Shown piece by piece: positions 46,537-54,439 of a stretch of 64,000 nt of DNA. Both the position numbers and the translations under genes were made by a program. Position 1 is the stretch's first letter. Each line of letters opens with the position of its first letter. Where the stretch lies: NCBI RefSeq assembly GCF_000426485.1, contig NZ_AUFL01000004.1, forward strand, positions 124,001 to 188,000. Direction: 5' to 3'. The DNA comes from Indolivaga capnocytophagoides DSM 22835 (lineage in GTDB: Bacteria; Bacteroidota; Bacteroidia; Bacteroidales; Dysgonomonadaceae). Under the pieces are notes generated by a model. The model saw only the letters and a program-made list of their open reading frames with translations. It was not told the origin of the DNA and did not search any database.

Positions 46537-47850
46537 ATGATATCTAATATTCTTATAACTTTTCTATTCGTTTTTCTGAATGGCTTCTTTGTTGCAGCCG
46601 AATTTGCAATAGTAAAAGTGAGAGGTTCGCAACTCGAACTAAAAGCACAGGAAGGGAATCGTTTTGCAATTCTTTCCAAGCGTATTGTAAGCCATCTTGA
46701 CGCATATCTAGCAGCCACTCAGTTAGGAATTACTTTATCCAGTCTTGCATTGGGATGGATTGGGGAGCCTGTTGTTTCTAAGATGATTATAAGTTTGATG
46801 GAGCTCGTGAATGTAAATGTAAGCCCAGAATTGGCGCATAGTATTGCACTGCCTGTTGCATTCCTTATTATCACAGTACTGCATATTGTGTTTGGTGAAT
46901 TGGCTCCAAAGTCTCTGGCAATACAAAGTCCAGAGAAAACTACGTTGTTTATATCTTATCCGTTACAGGCATTCTATTGGATTTGTCGCCCGTTTATCTG
47001 GCTGCTTAATGGATTAGCGAACTTGATACTTCGTATGTGTGGACTGCACACTGTGTCTGAAGCTGAAACATACAGCAGTGATGAGTTAAGGTATTTGGTG
47101 GATCAGGTAAGGGAGAGCGGAAATTTTGAAGATACTAACTATGATATAATAAAAAATGCGTTTGATTTTTCGGAGCGTACTGCCCGTCAGGTAATGGTTC
47201 CCCGTACGCAGGTTTTAGCCATAGATGTAAACGATTATGATGAAAAAACTCTCGAAACTGTTATTGAAGACGGATTTTCCCGCATACCATGTTATGAGGA
47301 TAATATCGATAATATTATAGGTATCGTTCACCTAAAGGATATTCTGAAAAAAATGCGTCAGAATGATCATGTTGATATTCGTTCGATAGTTCGTCCTGTA
47401 TCGTTTGTTCCAGAGAGTAAACGCATCGGAATTATACTGAAAGAATTTCAGGTGAAACATCAGCAGATAGCTATGGTGTTGAATGAATACGGTGGTATAG
47501 AAGGTATTATAACGATGGAAGATATTCTAGAAGAACTTGTCGGAGAAATTCAGGACGAGTATGACAATGAGATTCCATTTGTTGAACAAACATCAGGTAA
47601 TACCTACTCCGTGATTGCTACAGCTGCCATTTCGGATATAAACGATCAACTTCCCCATACTATAGACAAAGCCAAGCAATATGATACATTGGCCGGGTAT
47701 TTGATCGATAAATTCGGTCGTATTCCTAATACCCATGATAAACTTGAAGCTGAAGGGTATGAGTTTTCAGTGTTGAAAAAAAATAAAACATCTATTGTTT
47801 TGGTGCAATTGAGAGATCTGGAAGAAATCTCTGAAATTGCAGATAATTGA
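46537..47850 (+). CDS. CNNM/CorC-type membrane protein (hemolysin-like family)
   Basis: A 437-residue protein starting MISNILITFLFVFLNGFFVA. A DUF21 membrane domain (about 1-190, four hydrophobic segments, with AAEFAIVKVRGSQLE) is followed by two CBS domains (about 205-325; RQVMVPRTQVLAID and GIEGIITMEDILEELVGEI) and a CorC_HlyC transporter-associated domain (about 340-425). Relatives export Mg2+ or act in divalent-cation and antibiotic tolerance. The hemolysin label of older annotations is not supported. tgt follows after 18 bp, so cotranscription is likely. Confidence 0.92.
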   Translation: MISNILITFLFVFLNGFFVAAEFAIVKVRGSQLELKAQEGNRFAILSKRIVSHLDAYLAATQLGITLSSLALGWIGEPVVSKMIISLMELVNVNVSPELAHSIALPVAFLIITVLHIVFGELAPKSLAIQSPEKTTLFISYPLQAFYWICRPFIWLLNGLANLILRMCGLHTVSEAETYSSDELRYLVDQVRESGNFEDTNYDIIKNAFDFSERTARQVMVPRTQVLAIDVNDYDEKTLETVIEDGFSRIPCYEDNIDNIIGIVHLKDILKKMRQNDHVDIRSIVRPVSFVPESKRIGIILKEFQVKHQQIAMVLNEYGGIEGIITMEDILEELVGEIQDEYDNEIPFVEQTSGNTYSVIATAAISDINDQLPHTIDKAKQYDTLAGYLIDKFGRIPNTHDKLEAEGYEFSVLKKNKTSIVLVQLRDLEEISEIADN

Positions 47851-47868
47851 TTTCCGCTAATAATTTAA

Positions 47869-48999
47869 ATGAAATTCGAATTACAATATAACGATTCACA
47901 ATCTAATGCGAGAGCTGGATTGATTACTACAGATCACGGTCAGATCGAAACTCCTATATTTATGCCGGTTGGGACTCAGGGAGCAGTAAAAGCTGTGCAC
48001 ATGCCCGAATTGGTAAATGATATTCAGGCACAGATTATTCTCGGTAATACATATCATTTGTATTTGCGTCCGGGGCTTGATATATTGAAACAAGCAGGAG
48101 GATTACATAAATTCAATAGCTGGGATAAACCTATTTTAACAGATAGCGGTGGTTTTCAGGTATTCTCATTGGCTCATAACCGAAAGTTGACGGAGGATGG
48201 GGCTATTTTCCGATCTCATATCGATGGATCTAAGCATATATTTAGCCCTGAGCGTGTGATGGATATCGAACGGACAATTGGGGCGGATATAATGATGGCC
48301 TTTGATGAGTGTACACCCGGAGATGCTGAATACTCTTATGCGAAGAAATCGCTTGATCTCACCGAACGCTGGCTTGATCGCTGCATAGCGCGTTTCAACG
48401 AAACAGAATGCGAGTATGGATACAAACAGGCATTATTTCCCATCGTTCAAGGATGTGTTTATCCGGATTTAAGAAAGCGTGCAGCCGAAAATGTAGCATC
48501 TAAAGGAGCCCAAGGTAATGCTATAGGTGGATTGGCTGTAGGTGAACCAACGGAGAAGATGTATGAAATGATAGAGGTTGTAAATGAAATATTGCCTAAA
48601 GACAAGCCTCGCTATCTGATGGGAGTTGGTACTCCTGCAAATATACTTGAGGCAATTGAGCGTGGAGTAGATATGTTCGATTGCATTATGCCTACCCGTA
48701 ATGGACGTAATGGACAGTTGTTTACAAAATATGGCATATTGAATATGCGTAATAAGAAATGGGCAACTGATTTTTCACCGATTGATCCCGAAGGAACTTC
48801 TTTTGTCGATACTTTATATTCTAAAGCCTATTTGCGCCATTTATTTATTGTTAACGAAATTCTTGCACTACAAATAGCGTCAATACATAACTTAGCATTT
48901 TATTTGTGGCTGGTAAAAGAAGCGCGTAAACATATAATAGCGGGAGATTACTACCTGTGGAAGCGTTCTATAATAGATGATGTTACACGACGATTATAA
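47869..48999 (+). CDS. tgt: Queuine tRNA-ribosyltransferase
   Basis: A 376-residue TIM-barrel enzyme that exchanges guanine 34 of GUN anticodons for preQ1. Conserved parts are MPVGTQGAVKAVHMPEL, TDSGGFQVFSL with the catalytic Asp, GVDMFDCIMPTRNGRNG with the nucleophile Asp, and a C-terminal zinc region in which the usual CxCxxC is not seen: the segment after PTRNGRNGQLF reads NMRNKKWATDFSPIDPEGTS instead. Such a Cys-less zinc region is known in some Bacteroidota Tgt. The first bases overlap no other gene. An LptF/G gene follows. Confidence 0.95.
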   Translation: MKFELQYNDSQSNARAGLITTDHGQIETPIFMPVGTQGAVKAVHMPELVNDIQAQIILGNTYHLYLRPGLDILKQAGGLHKFNSWDKPILTDSGGFQVFSLAHNRKLTEDGAIFRSHIDGSKHIFSPERVMDIERTIGADIMMAFDECTPGDAEYSYAKKSLDLTERWLDRCIARFNETECEYGYKQALFPIVQGCVYPDLRKRAAENVASKGAQGNAIGGLAVGEPTEKMYEMIEVVNEILPKDKPRYLMGVGTPANILEAIERGVDMFDCIMPTRNGRNGQLFTKYGILNMRNKKWATDFSPIDPEGTSFVDTLYSKAYLRHLFIVNEILALQIASIHNLAFYLWLVKEARKHIIAGDYYLWKRSIIDDVTRRL

Positions 49000-49088
49000 T
49001 AAGGGCAAGGTCTTTTATTAACATTCGGAGCATAACAGAAACAGGCGAAATATATTATTAAATATTTTAGATTACTTAAATAGCCTAA

Positions 49089-50165
49089 ATGCTTAGTATA
49101 CTAGATAAATATATAATACGGAAATTTTTGGGAACTTATGTGTTCTCCATTCTGTTGATAATTTCCATAGCGGTAGTTTTTGATATAAATGAGCAATTGG
49201 ATAAATTTCTGAAAAATGATGCGCCACTTAAGGCTATTATTTTTGCCTATTATATGAATTTTATTCCTTATTATGTTAACTTGTTTAGTCCTCTGTTCGT
49301 TTTTATATCTGTAATCTTTTTTACCTCCAAGCTGGCCGATAATTCAGAGATTATATCGATGTTGGCAGCCGGAATGAGTTTTAAACGGTTGATGAAACCC
49401 TATATGATTTCTGCTGCTATTATAGCATTGGCTAGTTTTCTACTTACCGGTTTTATCATACCGCCTGCAAATGTGGTCAGGATAAAATTCCAGAATAAGT
49501 ATATTAAGAATAAGGCTGTTACTTATGCGGAGAATATACAGGTACAGATTGAACCCGGAGTCATTGCCTTTTTTAAAAGATACGATGACAGAGATAAGAT
49601 GGGATCTTCTTTTTCTTTGGATAAATTTGAAAATAAAGAGTTGGTTTCTCGCTTGACTGCACGGACTATTCAATATGATTCAGCTTATCATTGGACTGTT
49701 AATGAGTATTCGATTCGTGAATTTCAGGGAATGAAAGAGCATATATCTTCGGGATCTAAATTGGATACTACTTTGACTATTGTGCCAAGTGATTTCCTTA
49801 TATCGAGCAACGATTTTGAGCAGATGACTACTCCCCAATTACACAAACATATTTCCCGGCAAAAGGATAGGGGGATCGGTAATATTCAATCATTCGAGAT
49901 TGAGTACCACAAACGTTTTGCATCTATTGCTTCGGCTTTTATCTTGACTCTGATAGGTGCCGCCCTGTCATCACGTAAAGTCAAAGGCGGAATGGGGTTA
50001 AACATTGGTATTGGATTATTACTTAGTGTATCGTATATCTTATTTATGACCGTAAGTTCAACCTTTGCTGTTTCAGGATTAGTAAGTCCGCTTATTGCAG
50101 CTTGGATTCCTAATGTAATTTTTATCGGAATAGCTGCATTCCTTTATAGGAAAGCCCCCAACTAA
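49089..50165 (+). CDS. LptF/LptG-family permease (short form)
   Basis: A 358-residue YjgP/YjgQ-family inner-membrane protein of standard length. It starts MLSILDKYIIRKFLGTYVFS, followed by three spans, a periplasmic domain and three C-terminal spans with FILTLIGAALSSRKVKGG, the family hallmark. It is expected to pair with another LptF/G subunit and the LptB ATPase to move LPS outward; the long homologue at 12820-14649 is a candidate partner. It lies 89 bp after tgt and is closed by a strong terminator. Which of the two is LptF or LptG is not settled. Confidence 0.92.
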   Translation: MLSILDKYIIRKFLGTYVFSILLIISIAVVFDINEQLDKFLKNDAPLKAIIFAYYMNFIPYYVNLFSPLFVFISVIFFTSKLADNSEIISMLAAGMSFKRLMKPYMISAAIIALASFLLTGFIIPPANVVRIKFQNKYIKNKAVTYAENIQVQIEPGVIAFFKRYDDRDKMGSSFSLDKFENKELVSRLTARTIQYDSAYHWTVNEYSIREFQGMKEHISSGSKLDTTLTIVPSDFLISSNDFEQMTTPQLHKHISRQKDRGIGNIQSFEIEYHKRFASIASAFILTLIGAALSSRKVKGGMGLNIGIGLLLSVSYILFMTVSSTFAVSGLVSPLIAAWIPNVIFIGIAAFLYRKAPN

Positions 50166-50180
50166 TGCTGATTTAAAATA

Positions 50181-50222
50181 AAAAAACGGAGGAGCATAAG
50201 ATATTATGCTCCTCCGTTTTTT
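50181..50222. terminator. Bidirectional terminator, lptF/G and MFS
   Basis: AAAAAACGGAGGAGCATAA and TTATGCTCCTCCGTTTTTT form a perfect stem with a short loop (GATA region). It serves both convergent genes. Confidence 0.94.
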
Positions 50223-50234
50223 ATATCAGAAATT

Positions 50235-51386
50235 TTAAGCTTTAGCTTTCGATATCTTGGTATAATAAAGAAAAGTAATAAAGCCTATTGCAGCAAGAAA
50301 TATCCCGGGAATAGTGGAGTATCTTTCTGAATAATTTTGTTCAATAGGAATTCCTCCAAGAAATGCACCGATTGCATTACCAAGATTGAATGCGACCTGT
50401 ACACAAGCAGCTCCTAACATTTCTCCACCTTTAGAATTTTCTAACAAAAGGATTTGTTGTGGAGCCGATAATGCGAACAAACAGCCTGTTGTCAAAAACA
50501 TTAAAAGGAATGAGGCCCATTGAATTTCTGCTAAAAGGAATATTGCAGCTAGTAATATCACAACTAATCCTTGTGTTGCTGTTCCTACTTTTGCTGGAGA
50601 GAATTTATCGGAGAGTCCTCCACTTATAATATTTCCTAAAACCATACCTAATCCTGCAAACATCATCACTCCTGTCATCGAAGACTCGGCAAATCCGCTG
50701 CAATTAGTCATCACAGGATTGACATAACTGTACCAGCAGAATATACCTCCATTTCCCATAATAGTGGCTATTATAATAAGCCAGGGGGCTTTATTTTTCA
50801 AGAAACGGAATTGACCTTTCAATCCGGTATCTGGAAGAGGGGCTAGTGCCGGAATCCACTTATATATAAAGTAGAAGATGATTAAGGCAATAAAAGCTAT
50901 AATCGAATATGTAATCTGCCACGAGAACTGATGACTGATAAATGTCCCCATCGGTACGCCTACAAGATTGGCAAATGTCATACCGGAAACCATTCCGGCG
51001 ACAGCAGATGTTTCCCGTCCCTCTTTTGCTACCTTTTGAGCAACAATTGATCCCACACCGAAATATGCTCCATGTGGAAGTCCTGATATGAACCGGAAAA
51101 CTAAGTTGAGCCAGTAATTAGAAGATAACGCAAAACAAAGATTTCCTATAAAATAAATGCAGACCAGCATTAATAGGGTTTTCTTTAGAGATATATTACG
51201 GGCGAATAGAACTAAAATTGGTGCACCTACTGCTACTCCGATGGCGTATGCCGATATAAAATGACCTGCCTGTGGTATGCTGATACTTAAGTCTTTTGCT
51301 ATATCCGGAAGCATACCCATCATTCCGAACTCGGACATTCCCAAACCTAATGTACCTAAGGCTAGGGCAAAAATCGATTTTCTCAT
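50235..51386 (-). CDS. MFS efflux transporter (AraJ/DHA1-like)
   Basis: A 383-residue, 12-span major facilitator. It begins MRKSIFALALGTLGLGMSEF and has the DHA1-type features GHFISAYAIGVAVGAPI and FRFISGLPHGAYFGVGSI. The sixth-to-seventh-span loop (PLPDTGLKGQFRFLKNKAPW) separates two halves. This is the sugar-efflux/AraJ and chloramphenicol-type branch, but the substrate is unknown. It has its own -7 element just before the ATG and a possible operator further upstream. Confidence 0.92.
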   Translation of the reverse strand: MRKSIFALALGTLGLGMSEFGMMGMLPDIAKDLSISIPQAGHFISAYAIGVAVGAPILVLFARNISLKKTLLMLVCIYFIGNLCFALSSNYWLNLVFRFISGLPHGAYFGVGSIVAQKVAKEGRETSAVAGMVSGMTFANLVGVPMGTFISHQFSWQITYSIIAFIALIIFYFIYKWIPALAPLPDTGLKGQFRFLKNKAPWLIIIATIMGNGGIFCWYSYVNPVMTNCSGFAESSMTGVMMFAGLGMVLGNIISGGLSDKFSPAKVGTATQGLVVILLAAIFLLAEIQWASFLLMFLTTGCLFALSAPQQILLLENSKGGEMLGAACVQVAFNLGNAIGAFLGGIPIEQNYSERYSTIPGIFLAAIGFITFLYYTKISKAKA

Positions 51387-51405
51387 TTAATTCATAAAAT
51401 ATGAA

Positions 51406-51413
51406 CAAAATTA
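51406..51413 (-). promoter_or_regulatory. -7 element for the MFS gene
   Basis: The reverse strand reads TAATTTTG, 20 nt upstream of the MFS ATG. This means the candidate RNA further upstream need not be its leader. Confidence 0.6.
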
Positions 51414-51443
51414 CATAATTATTAGAAACGAAAGCCTGTTTCA

Positions 51444-51466
51444 GTAAACGAATGTAGTAAGTTTAC
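51444..51466. promoter_or_regulatory. Inverted repeat upstream of the MFS gene, possible operator
   Basis: GTAAAC and GTTTAC are perfect arms separated by 11 bp, located upstream of the MFS -7 element. A regulator site is possible; no regulator gene is adjacent. Confidence 0.35.
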
Positions 51467-51500
51467 GATTGAAATTAGGAAATTCAGTAAGATTGGTAAT

Positions 51501-51602
51501 AATAAGAAAGCCTCCAGGTGGAGGAGGCTGATATTCTTTTAAGTGTGTAGTAAGAAATATCACCCCGGTTTCACAACTAAGATGAGTTTGTTATAAAAAG
51601 TA
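51501..51602 (-). ncRNA. Candidate small RNA 1 (promoter + ~100 nt + terminator)
   Basis: On the reverse strand a full consensus promoter is followed by about 100 nt without a convincing reading frame, containing GTTGTGAAACCGGGGTGAT, and ending in an AGCCTCC-N7-GGAGGCT hairpin followed by TTCTTATT. The MFS gene downstream has its own -7 element, so this looks like an independent transcript. The exact ends are estimated. An attenuating leader is the alternative. Confidence 0.55.
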
Positions 51603-51608
51603 ATAATT

Positions 51609-51639
51609 CAAATATATGCATCTTAAATGGAAAAACAAA
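51609..51639 (-). promoter_or_regulatory. Consensus promoter for candidate small RNA 1
   Basis: On the reverse strand TTTG (51636-51639), exactly 19 bp and TATATTTG (51609-51616). It is one of the best promoter matches in the window, yet no gene start follows. Confidence 0.75.
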
Positions 51640-51804
51640 CTGTCTTTGTTGCTTTTTTTGATAAAGTGTATGATATCGTAAAAGGATGGCAGATATTTGT
51701 AATATTGTTGAATATAAGTCTATTTATCTAATACTGCAGAACCAGAAGGTCTTTGTTTTGTTATATTCAGTATACAAAACTACCAAATAGAAATAATTAG
51801 TAAA

Positions 51805-52785
51805 ATGATACTTGAATCTACATTTTTTTATAATTCTTCATTGGAATTGAAGAATGATGAAACGATCAAATATTTTGAAGCGCAAAATATTCCTATCTGC
51901 AAAATTCAGGCATCGTTAGGGCGGAAAAAACGTTATATCATTGATTCTGCTAATGGGCAAAAGGAAACAGTGATATCTATGGCTGTAAAGGCTGCTAGAG
52001 GAGCTATCGAGGAGTCAACCATTGATGTGAACGATATTGATCTGGTTATATTTGTAACCAGTTTTCCTGAACAGTTGGTTCCTTGTGGTGCTTTATTTCT
52101 GCATAAAGCGATTGGATCCAATCCTTATACCCAATGTTTTGACCTTAATGCAAGTTGTATCGGTGCTTTTATAGCTTTAGATCATGCCAGTAAATATCTA
52201 AAGTTAACACGTGGTGCGAAAAAGGCACTCATAGTTAGTGCTGAACATTTTTCACGAGTCGAAGATCTTGATAATCCGGTGACAGCATTTAGTTTTACTG
52301 ACTCAGCTTTTGCTATGATTATTGGAAATAGTATAAATAATGAAGGTTATATTGACAGCCGTTATTATTCCGATCCTTCATTTAGTCAAACGATTCGTTT
52401 CCCTGAACATGGATTCAGTAAAACCGAATCGGCAACTCCCAAGCTTTATTGGGATCGGTTTGATGGGAGGGGGAGTGTCAATTTTATGAGAAATGAACTT
52501 TTGGGTTTTCTTGAAGAAAATGGACTGTCTTTTAGTGACATCTCTCTGTTTTTATTCTCTCAATTTTCTTATCATAATATACGGTTGATACAAGAGCATT
52601 TTGAAATTCCAGATGACAAAATACCTTTGGTTTGTTTTGATATTGGTTATACAGGAGCCTCAAGTCCTTTTCTTGCATTACATGAGTATTTACGAAAAGG
52701 AGGAGAGTTGAATACAGGAGATTATTTGCTAATTTGGACATTGGGGGCCGGTTATCAGGCTGGAATGATGATTTGGCGTTTTTAG
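51805..52785 (+). CDS. KAS III-like ketoacyl synthase with altered active site
   Basis: A 326-residue thiolase-fold protein related to FabH. The acyl-accepting cysteine is present (C118 in DLNASCIGAF), as are the phase-typical RKKRYI and TDSAFAMIIGN segments. The region that should hold the catalytic His (HQAN in FabH) reads SYHN (255-258), so by my alignment His is replaced by Ser, with a His two residues later. The Asn of GNT is replaced by Tyr (GYTGASSPF, Y282). It may do acyl transfer without decarboxylation. It stands alone, without ACP or other fab genes, flanked by the two candidate small RNAs. Confidence 0.82.
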   Translation: MILESTFFYNSSLELKNDETIKYFEAQNIPICKIQASLGRKKRYIIDSANGQKETVISMAVKAARGAIEESTIDVNDIDLVIFVTSFPEQLVPCGALFLHKAIGSNPYTQCFDLNASCIGAFIALDHASKYLKLTRGAKKALIVSAEHFSRVEDLDNPVTAFSFTDSAFAMIIGNSINNEGYIDSRYYSDPSFSQTIRFPEHGFSKTESATPKLYWDRFDGRGSVNFMRNELLGFLEENGLSFSDISLFLFSQFSYHNIRLIQEHFEIPDDKIPLVCFDIGYTGASSPFLALHEYLRKGGELNTGDYLLIWTLGAGYQAGMMIWRF

Positions 52786-52825
52786 CAATCTTGTCTTTAA
52801 ATGGTATAAATAATACAATATGGGA

Positions 52826-52887
52826 ATAAAAAAGGTTGTCATCACGACAACCATCTTCATAACCTTAAATCTAATACCATGAAAAAT
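52826..52887 (-). ncRNA. Candidate small RNA 2 (promoter + ~60 nt + terminator)
   Basis: On the reverse strand TATCTTTG is followed by about 60 nt that contain GGTATTAGATTTAAGGTT bracketed by TTCAT/ATGAA, and then a GGTTGTC-N5-GACAACC hairpin with six or more U residues. No protein gene fits. The ends are estimated from the promoter and terminator. Confidence 0.55.
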
Positions 52888-52893
52888 ATGTTA

Positions 52894-52922
52894 CAAAGAT
52901 AAATTATTGAAAACACTGGAAA
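52894..52922 (-). promoter_or_regulatory. Promoter for candidate small RNA 2
   Basis: The reverse strand carries TATCTTTG (52894-52901) with TTTC at 52919-52922, 17 bp upstream, a near-match to the -33 TTTG. Confidence 0.55.
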
Positions 52923-52953
52923 ATACCATTAAATAGGTATTTCTCTAAAATAA

Positions 52954-52985
52954 CCAAAGGCTTTCAATATCTTGAAAGCCTTTGT
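52954..52985 (-). terminator. Terminator of the tRNA operon
   Basis: Perfect inverted repeat AAAGGCTTTCAA / TTGAAAGCCTTT with a 4-nt loop, directly after tRNA-Leu, followed on the reverse strand by GGTTATTTT. Confidence 0.88.
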
Positions 52986-53068
52986 ACACACGAGGGGATT
53001 TGAACCCCTACGCCCTTGCGAGCACTACCCCCTCAAAGTAGCATGTCTACCAATTCCACCACGTGTGC
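52985..53068 (-). tRNA. tRNA-Leu (GAG)
   Basis: The reverse strand folds as a class II tRNA: acceptor GCACACG pairs with CGTGTGT, D arm GGTGGAATTGGTAGACA, anticodon stem CTACT/GGTAG with loop TTGAGGG (anticodon GAG), long variable arm and T loop GGTTCAAATCC. CCA is not encoded. Confidence 0.93.
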
Positions 53069-53109
53069 AGGTGTATTTAGAAAAAAAAATGTGACCATTG
53101 CCACATTTG

Positions 53110-53182
<73 letters not shown>

Positions 53183-53193
53183 GATTACGGGTG

Positions 53194-53225
53194 CAAATAT
53201 AAAGTCATTTTTTATTATACACAAA
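53194..53225 (-). promoter_or_regulatory. Consensus promoter for the tRNA operon
   Basis: On the reverse strand TTTG (53222-53225), 20 bp and TATATTTG (53194-53201), 12 bp before the tRNA-Gly 5' end. Confidence 0.88.
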
Positions 53226-53246
53226 TTTTTATCCAAAAGATTTCAA

Positions 53247-53254
53247 TATCTTTG
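53247..53254 (+). promoter_or_regulatory. -7 element for dprA
   Basis: TATCTTTG lies 18 nt before the dprA start codon, divergent from the tRNA promoter. Confidence 0.65.
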
Positions 53255-53272
53255 ATGATATAAATACGAGCA

Positions 53273-54391
53273 ATGAACAACAACACAACAAAGCTATTCT
53301 TTCAGATAGCACTTACTCAAATAAACGGAGTTGGTGATGTATTAGCCCGCAATTTGTTAGATGAAATCGGAGATGAAGAGCGCATATTTAAGTCTTCTAG
53401 AAAAGAGTTAATGTCAATTCCCAATTTTTCCACACATTTAGCGAATGAAATCTTAAATCCGGAGGTATTGCGAAAAGCAGAGAAAGAACTCGACTTTATA
53501 ACAAAGAATAATATCCGAACATTCTTTTATAAAGATCAGAATTATCCATATAGATTGAAAGAATGCATAGATGCACCTATTTTATTCTATTACAAAGGGA
53601 ATACAAATCTGGATAATACTAAAGTGATCAGTATTGTTGGAACCCGTAAATCAAATGGTTATGGCAATGATTTCTGTGATCGGTTTCTCGAAGATATAGC
53701 GTCTTCTTTTCCTGATGCATTAATTGTTAGTGGACTGGCTTATGGAATAGATATTCAGAGTCATAAATCTGCAATCAGGGTTGGACTTCCTACTGTTGGT
53801 GTTTTGGCACATGGTTTAGATCGTATTTATCCGTCAGTTCATCGTCAGATTGCAATAAATATGTTAGACAATGGAGGACTGCTTACCGAGTTTGTGAGTA
53901 TGACAGAACCTGACAAGTATAACTTTGTCAAACGAAACCGGATTGTTGCAGGATTAGCTGATGCTACTGTTGTTGTACAATCTGATATGAAAGGAGGGTC
54001 GCTTATTACAGCTGATTTAGCGTGCTCTTATGACAGAGATGTCTTCGCTCTTCCCGGGCGGATTACTGATAAAGAATCAGGAGGGTGTAATATGCTGATT
54101 GAACAGAATAAAGCGGTTATGCTACTGTCTGCCGAACAGTTTATCCAATATATGCAATGGGATGTTAAGAATAAAGTTCAACCTCGTCAACAAGAGTTAT
54201 TCCTTAATTTATCTCCTGATCAGCAGGCGGTTTACGACTTGTTGCTTGAGAATGATTCTTTGCACATCAATGCCTTATCAATGCAAAGCAATATGCCTCT
54301 GACTTCTTTACTTCCATTATTGTTGATGATGGAGATGAAGGATATAATACGTACCTTACCTGGAAATAATTATGAACTGGTATATAAATAA
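53273..54391 (+). CDS. dprA: DNA-processing protein DprA
   Basis: A 372-residue protein that binds incoming single-stranded DNA and loads RecA during natural transformation. An N-terminal helix-hairpin-helix-like region (about 5-75) precedes the Rossmann-like domain with VGTRKSNGYG, SGLAYGIDIQSHKSA and LAHGLDRIYP. KGGSLITADLA and LPGRITDKES follow, and a C-terminal winged-helix (DprA_WH, about 305-370) ends the chain. All expected parts are present. It has its own promoter and converges on pfp. Confidence 0.95.
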   Translation: MNNNTTKLFFQIALTQINGVGDVLARNLLDEIGDEERIFKSSRKELMSIPNFSTHLANEILNPEVLRKAEKELDFITKNNIRTFFYKDQNYPYRLKECIDAPILFYYKGNTNLDNTKVISIVGTRKSNGYGNDFCDRFLEDIASSFPDALIVSGLAYGIDIQSHKSAIRVGLPTVGVLAHGLDRIYPSVHRQIAINMLDNGGLLTEFVSMTEPDKYNFVKRNRIVAGLADATVVVQSDMKGGSLITADLACSYDRDVFALPGRITDKESGGCNMLIEQNKAVMLLSAEQFIQYMQWDVKNKVQPRQQELFLNLSPDQQAVYDLLLENDSLHINALSMQSNMPLTSLLPLLLMMEMKDIIRTLPGNNYELVYK

Positions 54392-54429
54392 TAGAACACC
54401 GAAGATTGAAGAACCTTCGGCGTTTCTAT
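54390..54429. terminator. Bidirectional terminator, dprA / pfp
   Basis: ATAGAACACCGAAG pairs with CTTCGGCGTTTCTAT with one bulge. The loop is ATTGAAGAAC. Flanks are T-rich on the plus strand. Confidence 0.75.
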
Positions 54430-54439
54430 GAAGTATATT

